A stretch of 35,684 nucleotides of DNA from Sphingobacterium thalpophilum (GCA_943325035.2 CALPNW020000009.1:1-35684), one strand, 5' to 3'. Counted from the stretch's first letter, positions 26,245 through 34,893 are shown. Notes: a model not told the origin generated them from the sequence alone. Translations and numbers: made by a program.

Positions 26245-26275
26245 TAAAAGTAGAAGCCCTGTACCAATTTTCAAA
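26245..26275 (-). promoter_or_regulatory. Promoter of the sua5-like gene
   Basis: On the minus strand, TTTG (26275-26272), 19 bp, and TACTTTTA (26252-26245) match the Bacteroidota promoter with a single mismatch in the -7. The predicted start, near 26238, gives a leader of about 108 nt containing the terminator hairpin at 26144-26174. Confidence 0.6.
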
Positions 26276-26401
26276 GGAGTTAATACCCATTTTTGTCCGG
26301 TGAAACAACGGAAAATTTATGGCACAAACACCCTGTTCAGTTTAGCTTATAATTATTATATTTAATACCATTAATACGCTTTTTTTAACCCAACTAAGTG
26401 C

Positions 26402-27055
26402 ATGAAAAAAATTGCAATAGTAGACGACCATTCACTCGTTCGTCATGGTTTGTCGGAAATTATCAAAGCCTACTCCGGTTACCGGATTCTACTGGAAGCC
26501 ACTAACGGACAGGACCTTATTGAACAGCTGCTGCCGGAGGATCTTCCCGATCTGATTCTACTGGATGTTAGTATGCCCGTAATGAATGGATACGAAACAG
26601 CCCTCTGGATCAGGCAGCATTATCCGCAGATCAGAATACTTGCATTAAGTATGCTGAGCGATGAGAGATCTGTTTTAAAAATGATCCAATGCGGGGCAAG
26701 GGGATATATCTTAAAGGAAGTAAAACCGGCAGAATTAATCAAAGCCCTCGATGAAGTGTACAACAAGGGCATTTATTTCAATGAGTTGCTATGCGGTAAT
26801 TTATTGCAGAATATAAAAAACAAGGTAGAAGAACCACAGGATGATTATCAGAAAATGATAGCGCTTTCCGAAAGAGAAAAAGATTTTCTCAAACGCTTAT
26901 GTTTAGAAAAATCGCTGAAGGAAATTGCAGCAGATATGCACCTGAGCCCACGAACCATCGATGGGTACAGAGATAATCTCTTCGAAAAATTAAAGGTAAC
27001 CAGCCGTATCGGGCTGGTGATGTTTGCAATCAGGAACGGATTGGTGCAATTATGA
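26402..27055 (+). CDS. NarL/FixJ-type response regulator (orphan)
   Basis: This 217-aa protein has an N-terminal receiver domain (MKKIAIVDDHSLVRHGLSEI) with acidic pocket D8/D9. The phospho-acceptor is Asp55 in LILLDVSMPVMNGYE, with the T/S and K positions in ALSMLSDERS and ILKEVKPAEL. The C-terminal LuxR helix-turn-helix is at about residues 150-215 (LSEREKDFLKRLCLEKSLKE then IAADMHLSPRTIDGYRDNLF). No histidine kinase is adjacent: the neighbours are the sua5-like gene (divergent) and korB (convergent, 6-bp overlap). The partner kinase is unknown. Confidence 0.94.
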   Translation: MKKIAIVDDHSLVRHGLSEIIKAYSGYRILLEATNGQDLIEQLLPEDLPDLILLDVSMPVMNGYETALWIRQHYPQIRILALSMLSDERSVLKMIQCGARGYILKEVKPAELIKALDEVYNKGIYFNELLCGNLLQNIKNKVEEPQDDYQKMIALSEREKDFLKRLCLEKSLKEIAADMHLSPRTIDGYRDNLFEKLKVTSRIGLVMFAIRNGLVQL

Positions 27056-28087
27056 TTTGATCTCCCAAACCTCTCTTCCACGCAACATTTTATCGAGGTC
27101 GCCCTTGCCTTTTGCAGCAATGGTTTCTTCGATCTGCAGCTCCATCATTTCCTCGTAGCAAGGACGTTCTGTTTGAAAGAAAACACCAAACGGTCTTGGA
27201 TAATGACCACCGTCTTTATTTGGATCGTCGAACATGCGGATCAGCACCTGTGCTTTATAAAAATCCGTTTCGTCATGTATCCATAAATCGTCTGCAGTAT
27301 ACTCAGCACCCAGTTCAACCACTTCCGGTTTAAATCCGTTGAGTCTGATTCCTTTATTCTGGGTAGCACCAAAAATCATTGGTTTGCCCTGTTCTAAAAA
27401 CAAGGTTTCTTCGGGCTTGCTGCTCTTTTCAGTAAATATTTCAAAAGCACCATCATTGAAAATATTACAGTTCTGATAAATTTCCAGGAACGAAGTACCC
27501 TTGTGTGCATTTGCACGGGTAAGCATGTATTGAAGATGTTTTGGATCACGGTCCATGGTACGTCCTATGAAACTGGCATCCGCCCCCATGGCCAATGCCA
27601 ATGGATTGAACGGATGGTCGATACTTCCCATCGGGGAACTCTTGGTGATTTTATTTTGTTCTGATGTTGGAGAATACTGACCCTTGGTTAAACCATAGAT
27701 CTGGTTATTGAACACCAACAGATTTACATTGAAATTTCTTCTGAGCAGGTGAATGGTATGGTTACCACCGATACTTAAACTATCTCCGTCTCCGGACACA
27801 ATCCATACACTCAATTCTGGTCTGGCTGCTTTTAATCCGCTGGCAATGGCGGTGGCCCTGCCGTGGATGCTGTGCATACCGTAAGTGTTCATGTAATAAG
27901 GGAAACGACTGCTGCAACCGATACCACTGATGATAGCAATATTCTCACGGGCAACACCAATGGTTGGCATAACCTTCTGAACCTGAGCTAATATGGAGTA
28001 ATCCCCACAACCCGGACACCAGCGTACTTCCTGGTCGGTTGCAAAATCTTTGGACGTTAAAGGTGCGGCTGCTGTTAATGTAGACAT
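27050..28087 (-). CDS. korB: 2-oxoacid:ferredoxin oxidoreductase subunit beta (KorB)
   Basis: This 345-aa thiamine-diphosphate subunit belongs to an enzyme that oxidatively decarboxylates a 2-oxoacid (probably 2-oxoglutarate) to acyl-CoA with ferredoxin as acceptor. It shows the cluster-ligand motif CPGCGDYSILAQVQKVMP (C24, C27) and IISGIGCSSRFPYYMNTYG. The TPP/Mg motif is SGDGDSLSIGGNHTIHLLRR, and YQNCNIFNDGAF carries a further cysteine. The gamma-alpha subunit gene (korA), normally directly upstream, is absent; an AhpD-like gene sits there instead. The 3' end overlaps the convergent response regulator by 6 bp. Confidence 0.93.
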   Translation of the reverse strand: MSTLTAAAPLTSKDFATDQEVRWCPGCGDYSILAQVQKVMPTIGVARENIAIISGIGCSSRFPYYMNTYGMHSIHGRATAIASGLKAARPELSVWIVSGDGDSLSIGGNHTIHLLRRNFNVNLLVFNNQIYGLTKGQYSPTSEQNKITKSSPMGSIDHPFNPLALAMGADASFIGRTMDRDPKHLQYMLTRANAHKGTSFLEIYQNCNIFNDGAFEIFTEKSSKPEETLFLEQGKPMIFGATQNKGIRLNGFKPEVVELGAEYTADDLWIHDETDFYKAQVLIRMFDDPNKDGGHYPRPFGVFFQTERPCYEEMMELQIEETIAAKGKGDLDKMLRGREVWEIKS

Positions 28088-28170
28088 GTCTCTCTTATTT
28101 CGGGTTACAAGTTACGAGTTTTATGGGCTTTCTGAAAGCCAATTTACCGTAATTTTTCAAATGCGATCAA

Positions 28171-28527
28171 TTAGCCTTCTGTGGTGGAAGACTGTAACTC
28201 CTCCCAATACTCTGCAGCCCTTCTGGTATGCGGAATTACGATGGTTCCGCCTACAATATTTGCCACTGCAAAAATCTCATACATTTCCTCGGTGCCTATC
28301 CCCAATTCATGGCTCTTCCCCAAATGATACTTGATACAGTCATCACAACGTAAAACCATGCTGGCAACCAATCCCAGCATCTCTTTTGTTTTACTGCTGA
28401 GGGCCCCGTCTTCATAGGTATTGGTGTCTAAATTCCAGAGTCTTTTCATGACCAGATTGTTCTTACTCAGGATCACTTCATTCATGCGTTCGCGGTAACT
28501 ATTAAACTCATTCACTATTTCGCTCAT
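28171..28527 (-). CDS. Carboxymuconolactone decarboxylase/AhpD-like protein
   Basis: This 118-aa protein has the AhpD core: LVASMVLRCDDCIKYHLGKS with C61-x-x-C64 and H68, followed by EMYEIFAVANIVGGTIVIPH. The CxxC-x3-H pattern is that of alkylhydroperoxidase-like thiol peroxidases, so a redox role is likely. True decarboxylase activity is not implied. It is co-directional with korB, 83 bp upstream of it, and has a consensus promoter of its own at 28545-28578. Confidence 0.9.
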   Translation of the reverse strand: MSEIVNEFNSYRERMNEVILSKNNLVMKRLWNLDTNTYEDGALSSKTKEMLGLVASMVLRCDDCIKYHLGKSHELGIGTEEMYEIFAVANIVGGTIVIPHTRRAAEYWEELQSSTTEG

Positions 28528-28544
28528 ATGTATATTTTACCCGG

Positions 28545-28578
28545 CAAAAATACAGAAGCGGTACTTTCTGCCGCCAAA
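28545..28578 (-). promoter_or_regulatory. Promoter of the AhpD-like gene
   Basis: On the minus strand, TTTG (28578-28575), 22 bp, and TATTTTTG (28552-28545) form a perfect-consensus Bacteroidota promoter with slightly long spacing. It overlaps the probable divergent promoter of the S9 peptidase (TACTTTAA at 28586-28593 on the plus strand). Confidence 0.5.
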
Positions 28579-28612
28579 TTCTTTGTACTTTAACCGTCTA
28601 AATAATTGCTTT

Positions 28613-30760
28613 ATGAAGAAACTGATCCTCCTGTTGCTGATCCCCGTTATTGGCTTTGGCCAGAACAAGGGAGAACCCATTAAAATTGCTGATATGCTCA
28701 AAATGAAACAGATGAGCGGAGTAAGTATCAGCCCGGATGGAAGTAAAGCCGTTTTTGTGCTGAACAGCATAGAACCTGAGGCAGACAGTAAATGGGAATA
28801 CAAATACAATAACCAGATTTATATAGTACCCACAGATGGGTCGGCTGCACCAAAGGCCCTGACCTCCAGAGAAAATGCTTCTCAGCCTACATTTAGCCCA
28901 GACGGAAAGCAATTGGCTTTTGTAAGAGCGGTAGACGGAAAATCACAAATATTTTTACTGTCTTTCGACGGGGGCGAACCCGTTCAGCTGACGAAATTTA
29001 AATATGGTGCGGGCGGTCCTAAGTGGAGCCCAGACGGAAAACAAATTGTTTTCAGTGCATCTGTTCCTTTAAGAGATCTGCTGAAAGACAGCTTGCTGAA
29101 CCCGGCAAAAGCATTGCCTAAATGGCCGATGGAAAAACCAGGCTTCAGTAAAAATGAATTCCTGAAAGCAAGCACTGCCAAAGCAGATCCGGATGGCAAC
29201 ACCGAGGAGATCAGGGCCTACCTGGATCTGAACACTGTAGACCGGAAAGCCAAAGTGATCAATAAGCTGAACTTTCAGGAAGAATCCACCACGTCGGGCG
29301 ACATGGCTTTCAATCATATTTTTATTATCGCCGCTCAGGCAGGTGCCACGCCAAAGGCGATCACCAAAGGATTCTACCGGTTTAACAGCCCGGAATTTAC
29401 GCCCGACTCCAAAAAAATTGTGTTCAGCGGAAATATGGATTCTACCCAACATCCCGACCGTGCTTTAGAGAGCCAGCTCTTCATTGCCGATGCCGACGGA
29501 ACCAATCTGAAGGTATTGTTAAGCGCTTTAGGTAAAACCTACAACAGTCCTAAATTATCACCCAGCGGTAAATGGCTGGCATTTCAGGTTGGGGCTGTTT
29601 CTTTTGTAGATGTTCCTGCATTAGCAGTAATGCCATTAAACGGTACAGCAGCAGACGCTGTTATCCTTCCGTTCGACAGAAATAAAAGCGGACTGAACTG
29701 GACCAAAGACGAAAAATATATTTATTTCAACGCCCAAAGCAATGGAGGCGCACCTGTTTACAGGGTAGATGTAAAAACAAAACTGGTAGAGCAGTTAACC
29801 GAAGCCGATGCCGGTATCAGCAGCTATGATTTATCGGGCAATAAACTGGTGTTTGTAAAAACAGAAGTAGCCAACCCTTTTGAATTGTACAGCAGTGATG
29901 CGGCGGGTAAAAATGCTGCCCGCATCAGCAGTTTTAACTACGACTGGGTGAGCACTAAAGCCCTCAGCATTCCTGAAAAGAAAACCTTTGTGAACGAACA
30001 GGGAATGACTGTTGAATACTGGGTAATGAAGCCTGCTAATTTTCAGGCCGGAAAAAAATACCCAACCATTTTAAATATACACGGTGGCCCTTCTGCAATG
30101 TGGGGACCGGGCGAAAGCTCTATGTGGCATGAGTTTCAGTACTATGCTGCCAAAGGATATGTGGTAGTTTACGGCAACCCGAGAGGTTCCGGCGGATATG
30201 GTGCCGATTTTCTTCGTGCCAATATCAACGATTGGGGAACAGGACCAACCTCCGATGTATTAACCTCTTTAGACCTTGCTGCTAAAGAAGGTTTTATTGA
30301 TACTTCCAGACTGGCTGTTACCGGTGGTTCTTATGCCGGTTATTTAGTGGCCTGGATCGTTGGGCACGATCAGCGTTTTAAAGCTGCCTGTGCACAAAGA
30401 GGCGTATATGATTTAGGTACTTTCTTTGGAGAAGGAAATGCCTGGAGACTGGTACCGAATTATTTTGGCGGCTACCCCTGGGAAGAAAAAGCCAAACCGA
30501 TTATTGAGCGAGAATCTCCTTTAAAATATGTTGCCAATATTTACACTCCTTTCATCATTTTCCACGGAGAGAACGATTTAAGAACCGGTGTGATACAAGG
30601 TGAAATGCTGTACAAAAGTTTAAAGATTTTAGGCAGAACGGTGGAATATGTTCGTCATCCCGGTGGCACACATGAACTTACCCGTACGGGCAATAACCGC
30701 CAGCGTATAGACCAGATGCTGAGAACCATCGAGTTCTTCGACCGCTTTATTAAACACTAA
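28613..30760 (+). CDS. Secreted S9-family prolyl oligopeptidase
   Basis: This 715-aa exported serine peptidase is of the acylaminoacyl-peptidase/DPP type. It has a signal peptide (MKKLILLLLIPVIGFGQNKG), then a beta-propeller of TolB-like repeats (ISPDGSKAVFV, FSPDGKQLAFV, WSPDGKQIVFS, FTPDSKKIVFS), then the alpha/beta-hydrolase domain. That domain has ILNIHGGPSAMWGPG, the nucleophile in VTGGSYAGYLVAWIVG (Ser573), an Asp in HGENDLRTG, and the catalytic His in RHPGGTHELTR (about H687). It should degrade oligopeptides in the periplasm. The ATG at 28613 is chosen because it begins the signal peptide; an in-frame ATG at 28583 lies over the promoter. Confidence 0.94.
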   Translation: MKKLILLLLIPVIGFGQNKGEPIKIADMLKMKQMSGVSISPDGSKAVFVLNSIEPEADSKWEYKYNNQIYIVPTDGSAAPKALTSRENASQPTFSPDGKQLAFVRAVDGKSQIFLLSFDGGEPVQLTKFKYGAGGPKWSPDGKQIVFSASVPLRDLLKDSLLNPAKALPKWPMEKPGFSKNEFLKASTAKADPDGNTEEIRAYLDLNTVDRKAKVINKLNFQEESTTSGDMAFNHIFIIAAQAGATPKAITKGFYRFNSPEFTPDSKKIVFSGNMDSTQHPDRALESQLFIADADGTNLKVLLSALGKTYNSPKLSPSGKWLAFQVGAVSFVDVPALAVMPLNGTAADAVILPFDRNKSGLNWTKDEKYIYFNAQSNGGAPVYRVDVKTKLVEQLTEADAGISSYDLSGNKLVFVKTEVANPFELYSSDAAGKNAARISSFNYDWVSTKALSIPEKKTFVNEQGMTVEYWVMKPANFQAGKKYPTILNIHGGPSAMWGPGESSMWHEFQYYAAKGYVVVYGNPRGSGGYGADFLRANINDWGTGPTSDVLTSLDLAAKEGFIDTSRLAVTGGSYAGYLVAWIVGHDQRFKAACAQRGVYDLGTFFGEGNAWRLVPNYFGGYPWEEKAKPIIERESPLKYVANIYTPFIIFHGENDLRTGVIQGEMLYKSLKILGRTVEYVRHPGGTHELTRTGNNRQRIDQMLRTIEFFDRFIKH

Positions 30761-30772
30761 CAGATCAAAACG

Positions 30773-30812
30773 CTAAAAAGCCCCGCAAATCATTCTTTGC
30801 GGGGCTTTTTAG
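30773..30812. terminator. Bidirectional terminator between the S9 peptidase and serS
   Basis: CTAAAAAGCCCCGCAAA (30773-30789), a 6-nt loop, and TTTGCGGGGCTTTTTAG (30796-30812) form a perfect 17-bp stem. GC-rich at its centre and A/T-rich at its base, it works on both strands and serves both convergent genes. Confidence 0.95.
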
Positions 30813-30828
30813 TAATGTATATCCTTCA

Positions 30829-32097
30829 CTAAATATTTTCTGCACCAAAATAAGCATGCAGTGCTTTCGGCAATTGAATGCCCGTATCGGTTTGGTTGTT
30901 CTCGAGTAAACAAGCTACTATTCGCGGTAAAGCCAGTGAACTTCCGTTCAGCGAATGCGCCAATTGTGTTTTACCATCCGCTCCTTTGAATCTGCACTTC
31001 ATCCGGTTGGTCTGGTAATTCTCAAAATTACTGACACTGCTTACTTCCAGCCAGCGGTCCTGTGCTGCACTGAATACTTCAAAATCATACGTGATGGCAC
31101 TGGTAAAGCCCATATCACCTCCGCATAAACGCAGAATACGGTAAGGCAGTTCCAGCGATTGCAGAAGTTGTTCTACGTGGCTGATCATATCCTGCAAGAC
31201 CTCGTAACTCTTATCGGGATGCACGATCTGAATAATTTCTACTTTTTCGAACTGGTGCAGGCGGTTTAATCCGCGCACATCTTTACCATAACTTCCCGCT
31301 TCTCGTCTGAAACAGGGAGAATAGGCAGTCATCTTTACCGGCAGTTCTTCTTCCTTTAAGATAGTATCACGGTATACATTGGTTACCGGCACTTCAGCCG
31401 TAGGTATTAAATAAAAATCATCTTCAGTGGCATGGTACATCTGGCCCTCTTTATCGGGTAATTGTCCGGTTGCATAAGCAGATGCGGCGTTTACCATAAA
31501 GGGTGGCAGGTATTCGGTATAACCGGCTGCTGTATTGAAATCCAGAAAATACTGGATCAGGGAACGCTGTAATTTGGCGCCCTTGCCAATATATACCGGA
31601 AATCCGCTGCCGGTGATTTTATTGCCCAGTTCAAAATCGATCAGGTTGTATTTTTTGGTCAGATCCCAGTGTGGTACTGCATTTGCTCCCAATACGGGCA
31701 TTTCGCCACCGGTTCTTACCACTTCATTTTCTTCGGGCGTTTTTCCTTCCGGAACTTCTGCTGCCGGCAGGTTAGGCAGGGTCACCAGCTGATCGGCCAG
31801 TTGCTTTTCCACTACTGCCATCTGTTCTTTCAAAGGCTCCAGTTCCTGTTTCCAGGAAGCAACATTTACCTTGATTGCCTCAGCGCCGGCCTTATCACCC
31901 TTGCCCATCAGCATACCTATTTCTTTTGAAGCGGCATTGACTTTAGACTGGGTATCATCGAAGGAAGCCTGCAGTTTCTTGCGTTCATCATCGAGCTGTA
32001 CAATGGTATCTACCAGTTGAAGCTCTTTAAAATTCTTTTTTGCCAACCGCTGTTTCACCAGTTCCGGGGCTGCTCTCAATACACTCACCTGTAACAT
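30829..32097 (-). CDS. serS: Seryl-tRNA synthetase
   Basis: This 422-aa class II aminoacyl-tRNA synthetase has the N-terminal tRNA-binding coiled coil (about residues 25-110, Lys/Glu/Gln-rich). Motif 2 is YSPCFRREAGSYGKDVRGLN and RLHQFEKVEI. Motif 3 is SLALPRIVACLLENNQTDTG. FYLIPTAEVPVTNVYRDTIL also matches. Residue count and start (MLQVSVLRAAPELVKQRLAK) fit the family. An in-frame ATG at 32172 would add 25 non-conserved residues over the divergent promoter and was rejected. Confidence 0.96.
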   Translation of the reverse strand: MLQVSVLRAAPELVKQRLAKKNFKELQLVDTIVQLDDERKKLQASFDDTQSKVNAASKEIGMLMGKGDKAGAEAIKVNVASWKQELEPLKEQMAVVEKQLADQLVTLPNLPAAEVPEGKTPEENEVVRTGGEMPVLGANAVPHWDLTKKYNLIDFELGNKITGSGFPVYIGKGAKLQRSLIQYFLDFNTAAGYTEYLPPFMVNAASAYATGQLPDKEGQMYHATEDDFYLIPTAEVPVTNVYRDTILKEEELPVKMTAYSPCFRREAGSYGKDVRGLNRLHQFEKVEIIQIVHPDKSYEVLQDMISHVEQLLQSLELPYRILRLCGGDMGFTSAITYDFEVFSAAQDRWLEVSSVSNFENYQTNRMKCRFKGADGKTQLAHSLNGSSLALPRIVACLLENNQTDTGIQLPKALHAYFGAENI

Positions 32098-32134
32098 AAT
32101 ACTCGAAATTTGCTGCAAATATACCTTTTGCCAG

Positions 32135-32167
32135 TTGATGATGGCATGCTTAGAGCCTTTACCTTTG
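32135..32167 (+). promoter_or_regulatory. Promoter of the 114-aa gene, possibly leaderless
   Basis: TTGA (32135-32138), 21 bp, and TACCTTTG (32160-32167) give a perfect -7 and a partial -33. The -7 element ends 5 bp before the ATG at 32173, so transcription would start at or next to the start codon. It lies between the divergent serS start and this gene. Confidence 0.5.
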
Positions 32168-32172
32168 CGCAT

Positions 32173-32517
32173 ATGTTAATTACCGACGATTTACAGCAGC
32201 GCTGGTGGGCCCTGGAGGCCAAACTGATGGCGCGTTTTGATAAAAAACCCGATCTGGAGGCCGTTTTGTTTCTGATAGGAATGCAGGAAACGGGCTTTAT
32301 GCAGGAAAAAATATCCAAAGAAGAGAAACAAGACCTGATGCATGTAGCCGTTTGTACCGTTCTGGCACAAAGTGGTTACTATATAGTGGAGGGCACGGAT
32401 CCGGATCACTGGCCGCATTTCAAGCAACTGCAACAGCTCCCCGAAATGACGACTCACGAGCAGGAAAATTTTATAAAAGACCATGTACTGCTGTATTTTG
32501 AGCAGCAGGGTTTTTAA
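32173..32517 (+). CDS. Conserved-looking small protein of unknown function
   Basis: This 114-aa cytoplasmic protein (MLITDDLQQRWWALEAKLMA then RFDKKPDLEAVLFLIGMQE) is all-helical in appearance, without signal peptide or membrane segment. The central block FMQEKISKEEKQDLMHVAVC and TVLAQSGYYI looks like a stable domain, and the composition is that of a normal gene. I do not recognise a named family. The ATG at 32173 is preferred over 32110 because the promoter -7 element lies at 32160-32167. Confidence 0.75.
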   Translation: MLITDDLQQRWWALEAKLMARFDKKPDLEAVLFLIGMQETGFMQEKISKEEKQDLMHVAVCTVLAQSGYYIVEGTDPDHWPHFKQLQQLPEMTTHEQENFIKDHVLLYFEQQGF

Positions 32518-32594
32518 TGAATTCTAATGTTTCGTACATTTAATTTTATCCCATTGTTTTTTATTCAATATTTGCATTACTAAAAAACCGCTTT

Positions 32595-32972
32595 ATGAAT
32601 TTTCCCGAAGAACTGCGTTACACCAAAGACCACGAATGGATTCGCCTGGAAGGCAATGTTGCCACCATTGGCATTACTGATTTTGCACAGCACGAGCTGG
32701 GTGATATTGTTTATGTAGACATCAACAGTATTGGCAAAGCATTGGCAAGTGAAGAAATCTTTGGTACAGTTGAAGCGGTTAAAACAGTTAGTGACCTGTT
32801 TCTGCCTGTAGCAGGAACGGTTAATGAAGTAAACCCTTTGCTGGAAAAACAACCCGAGCTGGTGAACACTGATCCTTACGGAGATGGCTGGATGATTAAG
32901 ATGACCGTATCTGATGTTGCAGCTGTGGAAGGCTTAATGACCAGAGATGCCTATTCTTCCCTTGTTGGCTAA
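32595..32972 (+). CDS. gcvH: Glycine cleavage system H protein
   Basis: This 125-aa lipoyl carrier of the glycine cleavage system moves the aminomethyl group between the P, T and L proteins. [20 protein letters not shown] (residues 8-27) and the lipoyl motif [19 protein letters not shown], with Lys63, are intact. [16 protein letters not shown] completes the family pattern. The other gcv genes are not in the window, and a terminator follows, so gcvH is expressed alone. Confidence 0.97.
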   Translation: MNFPEELRYTKDHEWIRLEGNVATIGITDFAQHELGDIVYVDINSIGKALASEEIFGTVEAVKTVSDLFLPVAGTVNEVNPLLEKQPELVNTDPYGDGWMIKMTVSDVAAVEGLMTRDAYSSLVG

Positions 32973-33005
32973 TTGCGTTATTTCTAGTTAAATACATTCC
33001 TATAT

Positions 33006-33050
33006 AAAGCCCATTAAAGCTACTGGTAACAGTTTCCTTTATGGGCTTTT
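33006..33050 (+). terminator. Terminator after gcvH
   Basis: AAAGCCCAT (33006-33014) pairs with ATGGGCTTT (33041-33049). Inside it, AAAG/CTTT and ACTG-GTAA-CAGT extend the hairpin. The T-run is short (about four), so termination is likely but not certain. Confidence 0.65.
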
Positions 33051-33099
33051 GCATGGCAACTTCCGTCTAAAACATTATCTTTAATACGACAATGCAAGT

Positions 33100-34893
33100 A
33101 TGAAGTACAACGAGCTAAAAAAGTTAATTGGATTAAAAAAAGAAGAAATCTCTCTCGAAAACAAGATTTTTAATCTGGTTTCCCTGCTCGTTTTTATGGC
33201 AATGTCTATCAGTTTTGCCAGTAATATCTACCTGGGCAGAAACAGTACGCTCAACTGGCTGATTCTGGCGATGCTGGTAATGTCCTTTTATTTTTTCTAT
33301 CTGGCCCGGTTCAAAGACCTCTACCAGCCAATTGCCGGATGGTACATTATTTTTTGCCATCTTTTTTATGTGCCTATCTGGTTCTCCAATGGGGGCATAG
33401 AAGGCCCCACCCTTATTGCCTATAGTTTGATTTTAGTGGTGGCTGTATTCATTCTTCCTAAAAAAAATCACGCAGCTTTTATAGGCATTACGATTGCAAT
33501 CATTATGCTGCTGATCTACCTGGAGCAGCAGCATCCCGAATGGATCCTCCCTTATCCGAATAACCAGGCACGTCAAACTGATCTTTTACTGACCATTTTT
33601 CTCTACTTCAGTATTACCGGCATAGCGGTGAGCCTTTATAAGCGTACCTACGATATGGAAAGGGATAACCTGATCAGGAAGTCGATAGATCTGGAAGAGT
33701 CCCGCGAATATTTGTCCGAAACTAAAATGCAGGCAGAAGAAGCCACAAAAGCCAAGTCTAAGTTTCTGGCCAATATGAGTCACGAAATCAGAACTCCACT
33801 GAATGGAATTATTGGAACGATAGATCTGATGCAGCACAGTTCTTTATCTGAAGAACAGGACGAATTAATGCTTTCCTTAAAATCGAGCAGTAACCTGCTG
33901 CTGGATATTATCAATGACGTGCTGGATATTTCTAAAATTGAAGCAGATAAACTGGAATTGTTCGAAGGCCCGTGCAACCTGGAGCTGATCATTAAAAATG
34001 TAGTTGATATCTGTTCTCCGAGAATCAATATGCTAAAAAAACAACTGGTCATCAGTTCATCGGTAGATTCTAAAGTGGAAGCCGAGATCATTGCAGATGA
34101 AAGCAGAATAAAACAGATTCTCATTAACCTGGTAGGGAATGCCATAAAATTCACAGAGTCCGGTAGTATCAGAATAGAAGTGACTTCATTACCGATCGAT
34201 GAGAGTTTACAGGAACTTAATTTTGCCGTAACCGATTCCGGTATCGGTATCAGTGAAGACCATATCCGTTCCCTCTTTGTTCCTTTTAGCCAGATAGATA
34301 ATACAGCTACCAGAAAACACGGCGGAACAGGTTTGGGTTTATCTATCTGCAGAAAAATCATTGAAGAGATGGGTGGCAGAATTTGGGTTGATAGTGTTGT
34401 AGGCAAAGGATCTTCCTTCCGGTTCATTATTCCTGTTCAGGTCAATCTGGTGAAAAAAATTCACAGTATGCCCGGAACAGCTGTTCATCCGCTCAACTCC
34501 GGACAGGTTCAGCGGGAATACAAAATGCTGGTGGCAGAAGACAACAGCATGAACCAGTTGCTGGCAAAAAAAATGTTCAAGAAAATAGGATACGAAATTG
34601 ATATTGCCAATAACGGCCGCGAAGCCATGGAGATGGCAATGAACAATAATTATGATTATATTTTTATGGATATTCATATGCCCGAAATGGATGGCCTGGA
34701 ATCTACTGTTGGTATTTTAAACAGTGAGATCGAAAAATTACCTGTTATTATTGCCATGACAGCCAACGTAGTAAAAGAGGCCGAAGAGGATTGTGTTGCA
34801 GCCGGCATGAAAGATATTATTACCAAGCCTTTTACCATAGAACAACTTAGAAAAATAATGGAGAAATTGACTTCTCAGGAGGTGCTTTCATGA
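33100..34893 (+). CDS. Hybrid sensor histidine kinase
   Basis: This 597-aa membrane-bound kinase has about six N-terminal transmembrane segments (about residues 25-180), a short coiled coil (about 185-220), and a HisKA domain with His228 in FLANMSHEIRTPLNGIIGTI. The HATPase domain has NLVGNAIKFTESG, VTDSGIGISEDH and GTGLGLSICRKIIEEMGG. A C-terminal receiver domain has Asp524 in IFMDIHMPEMDG. There is no periplasmic sensor domain, so the input is probably sensed in or near the membrane. No output DNA-binding domain is present; signalling presumably goes through a phosphotransfer protein elsewhere. It overlaps the VanZ-like gene by 4 bp. Confidence 0.95.
   Translation: MKYNELKKLIGLKKEEISLENKIFNLVSLLVFMAMSISFASNIYLGRNSTLNWLILAMLVMSFYFFYLARFKDLYQPIAGWYIIFCHLFYVPIWFSNGGIEGPTLIAYSLILVVAVFILPKKNHAAFIGITIAIIMLLIYLEQQHPEWILPYPNNQARQTDLLLTIFLYFSITGIAVSLYKRTYDMERDNLIRKSIDLEESREYLSETKMQAEEATKAKSKFLANMSHEIRTPLNGIIGTIDLMQHSSLSEEQDELMLSLKSSSNLLLDIINDVLDISKIEADKLELFEGPCNLELIIKNVVDICSPRINMLKKQLVISSSVDSKVEAEIIADESRIKQILINLVGNAIKFTESGSIRIEVTSLPIDESLQELNFAVTDSGIGISEDHIRSLFVPFSQIDNTATRKHGGTGLGLSICRKIIEEMGGRIWVDSVVGKGSSFRFIIPVQVNLVKKIHSMPGTAVHPLNSGQVQREYKMLVAEDNSMNQLLAKKMFKKIGYEIDIANNGREAMEMAMNNNYDYIFMDIHMPEMDGLESTVGILNSEIEKLPVIIAMTANVVKEAEEDCVAAGMKDIITKPFTIEQLRKIMEKLTSQEVLS

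Noticed and set aside
26130-26267. N-terminal extension of the sua5-like protein from an ATG at 26267
   Set aside because: The extra 46 residues are not family-like, the frame runs through an intrinsic terminator hairpin, and the extended start lies upstream of the predicted transcription start.
32098-32172. Longer serS start at 32172
   Set aside because: It adds 25 residues before the conserved MLQVSVLR start and overlaps the promoter of the divergent gene.
33780-34427. Open frame of 215 codons on the minus strand
   Set aside because: It is antisense to the HisKA/HATPase region of the hybrid kinase. Its Ser/Ile/Leu-rich translation has no recognisable domain.
26402-34893. Response regulator at 26402 and kinase at 33100 as a cognate pair
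   Set aside because: They are 6 kb apart with eight unrelated transcription-unit changes or genes between them, and the kinase has its own receiver. Nothing in the sequence links them.
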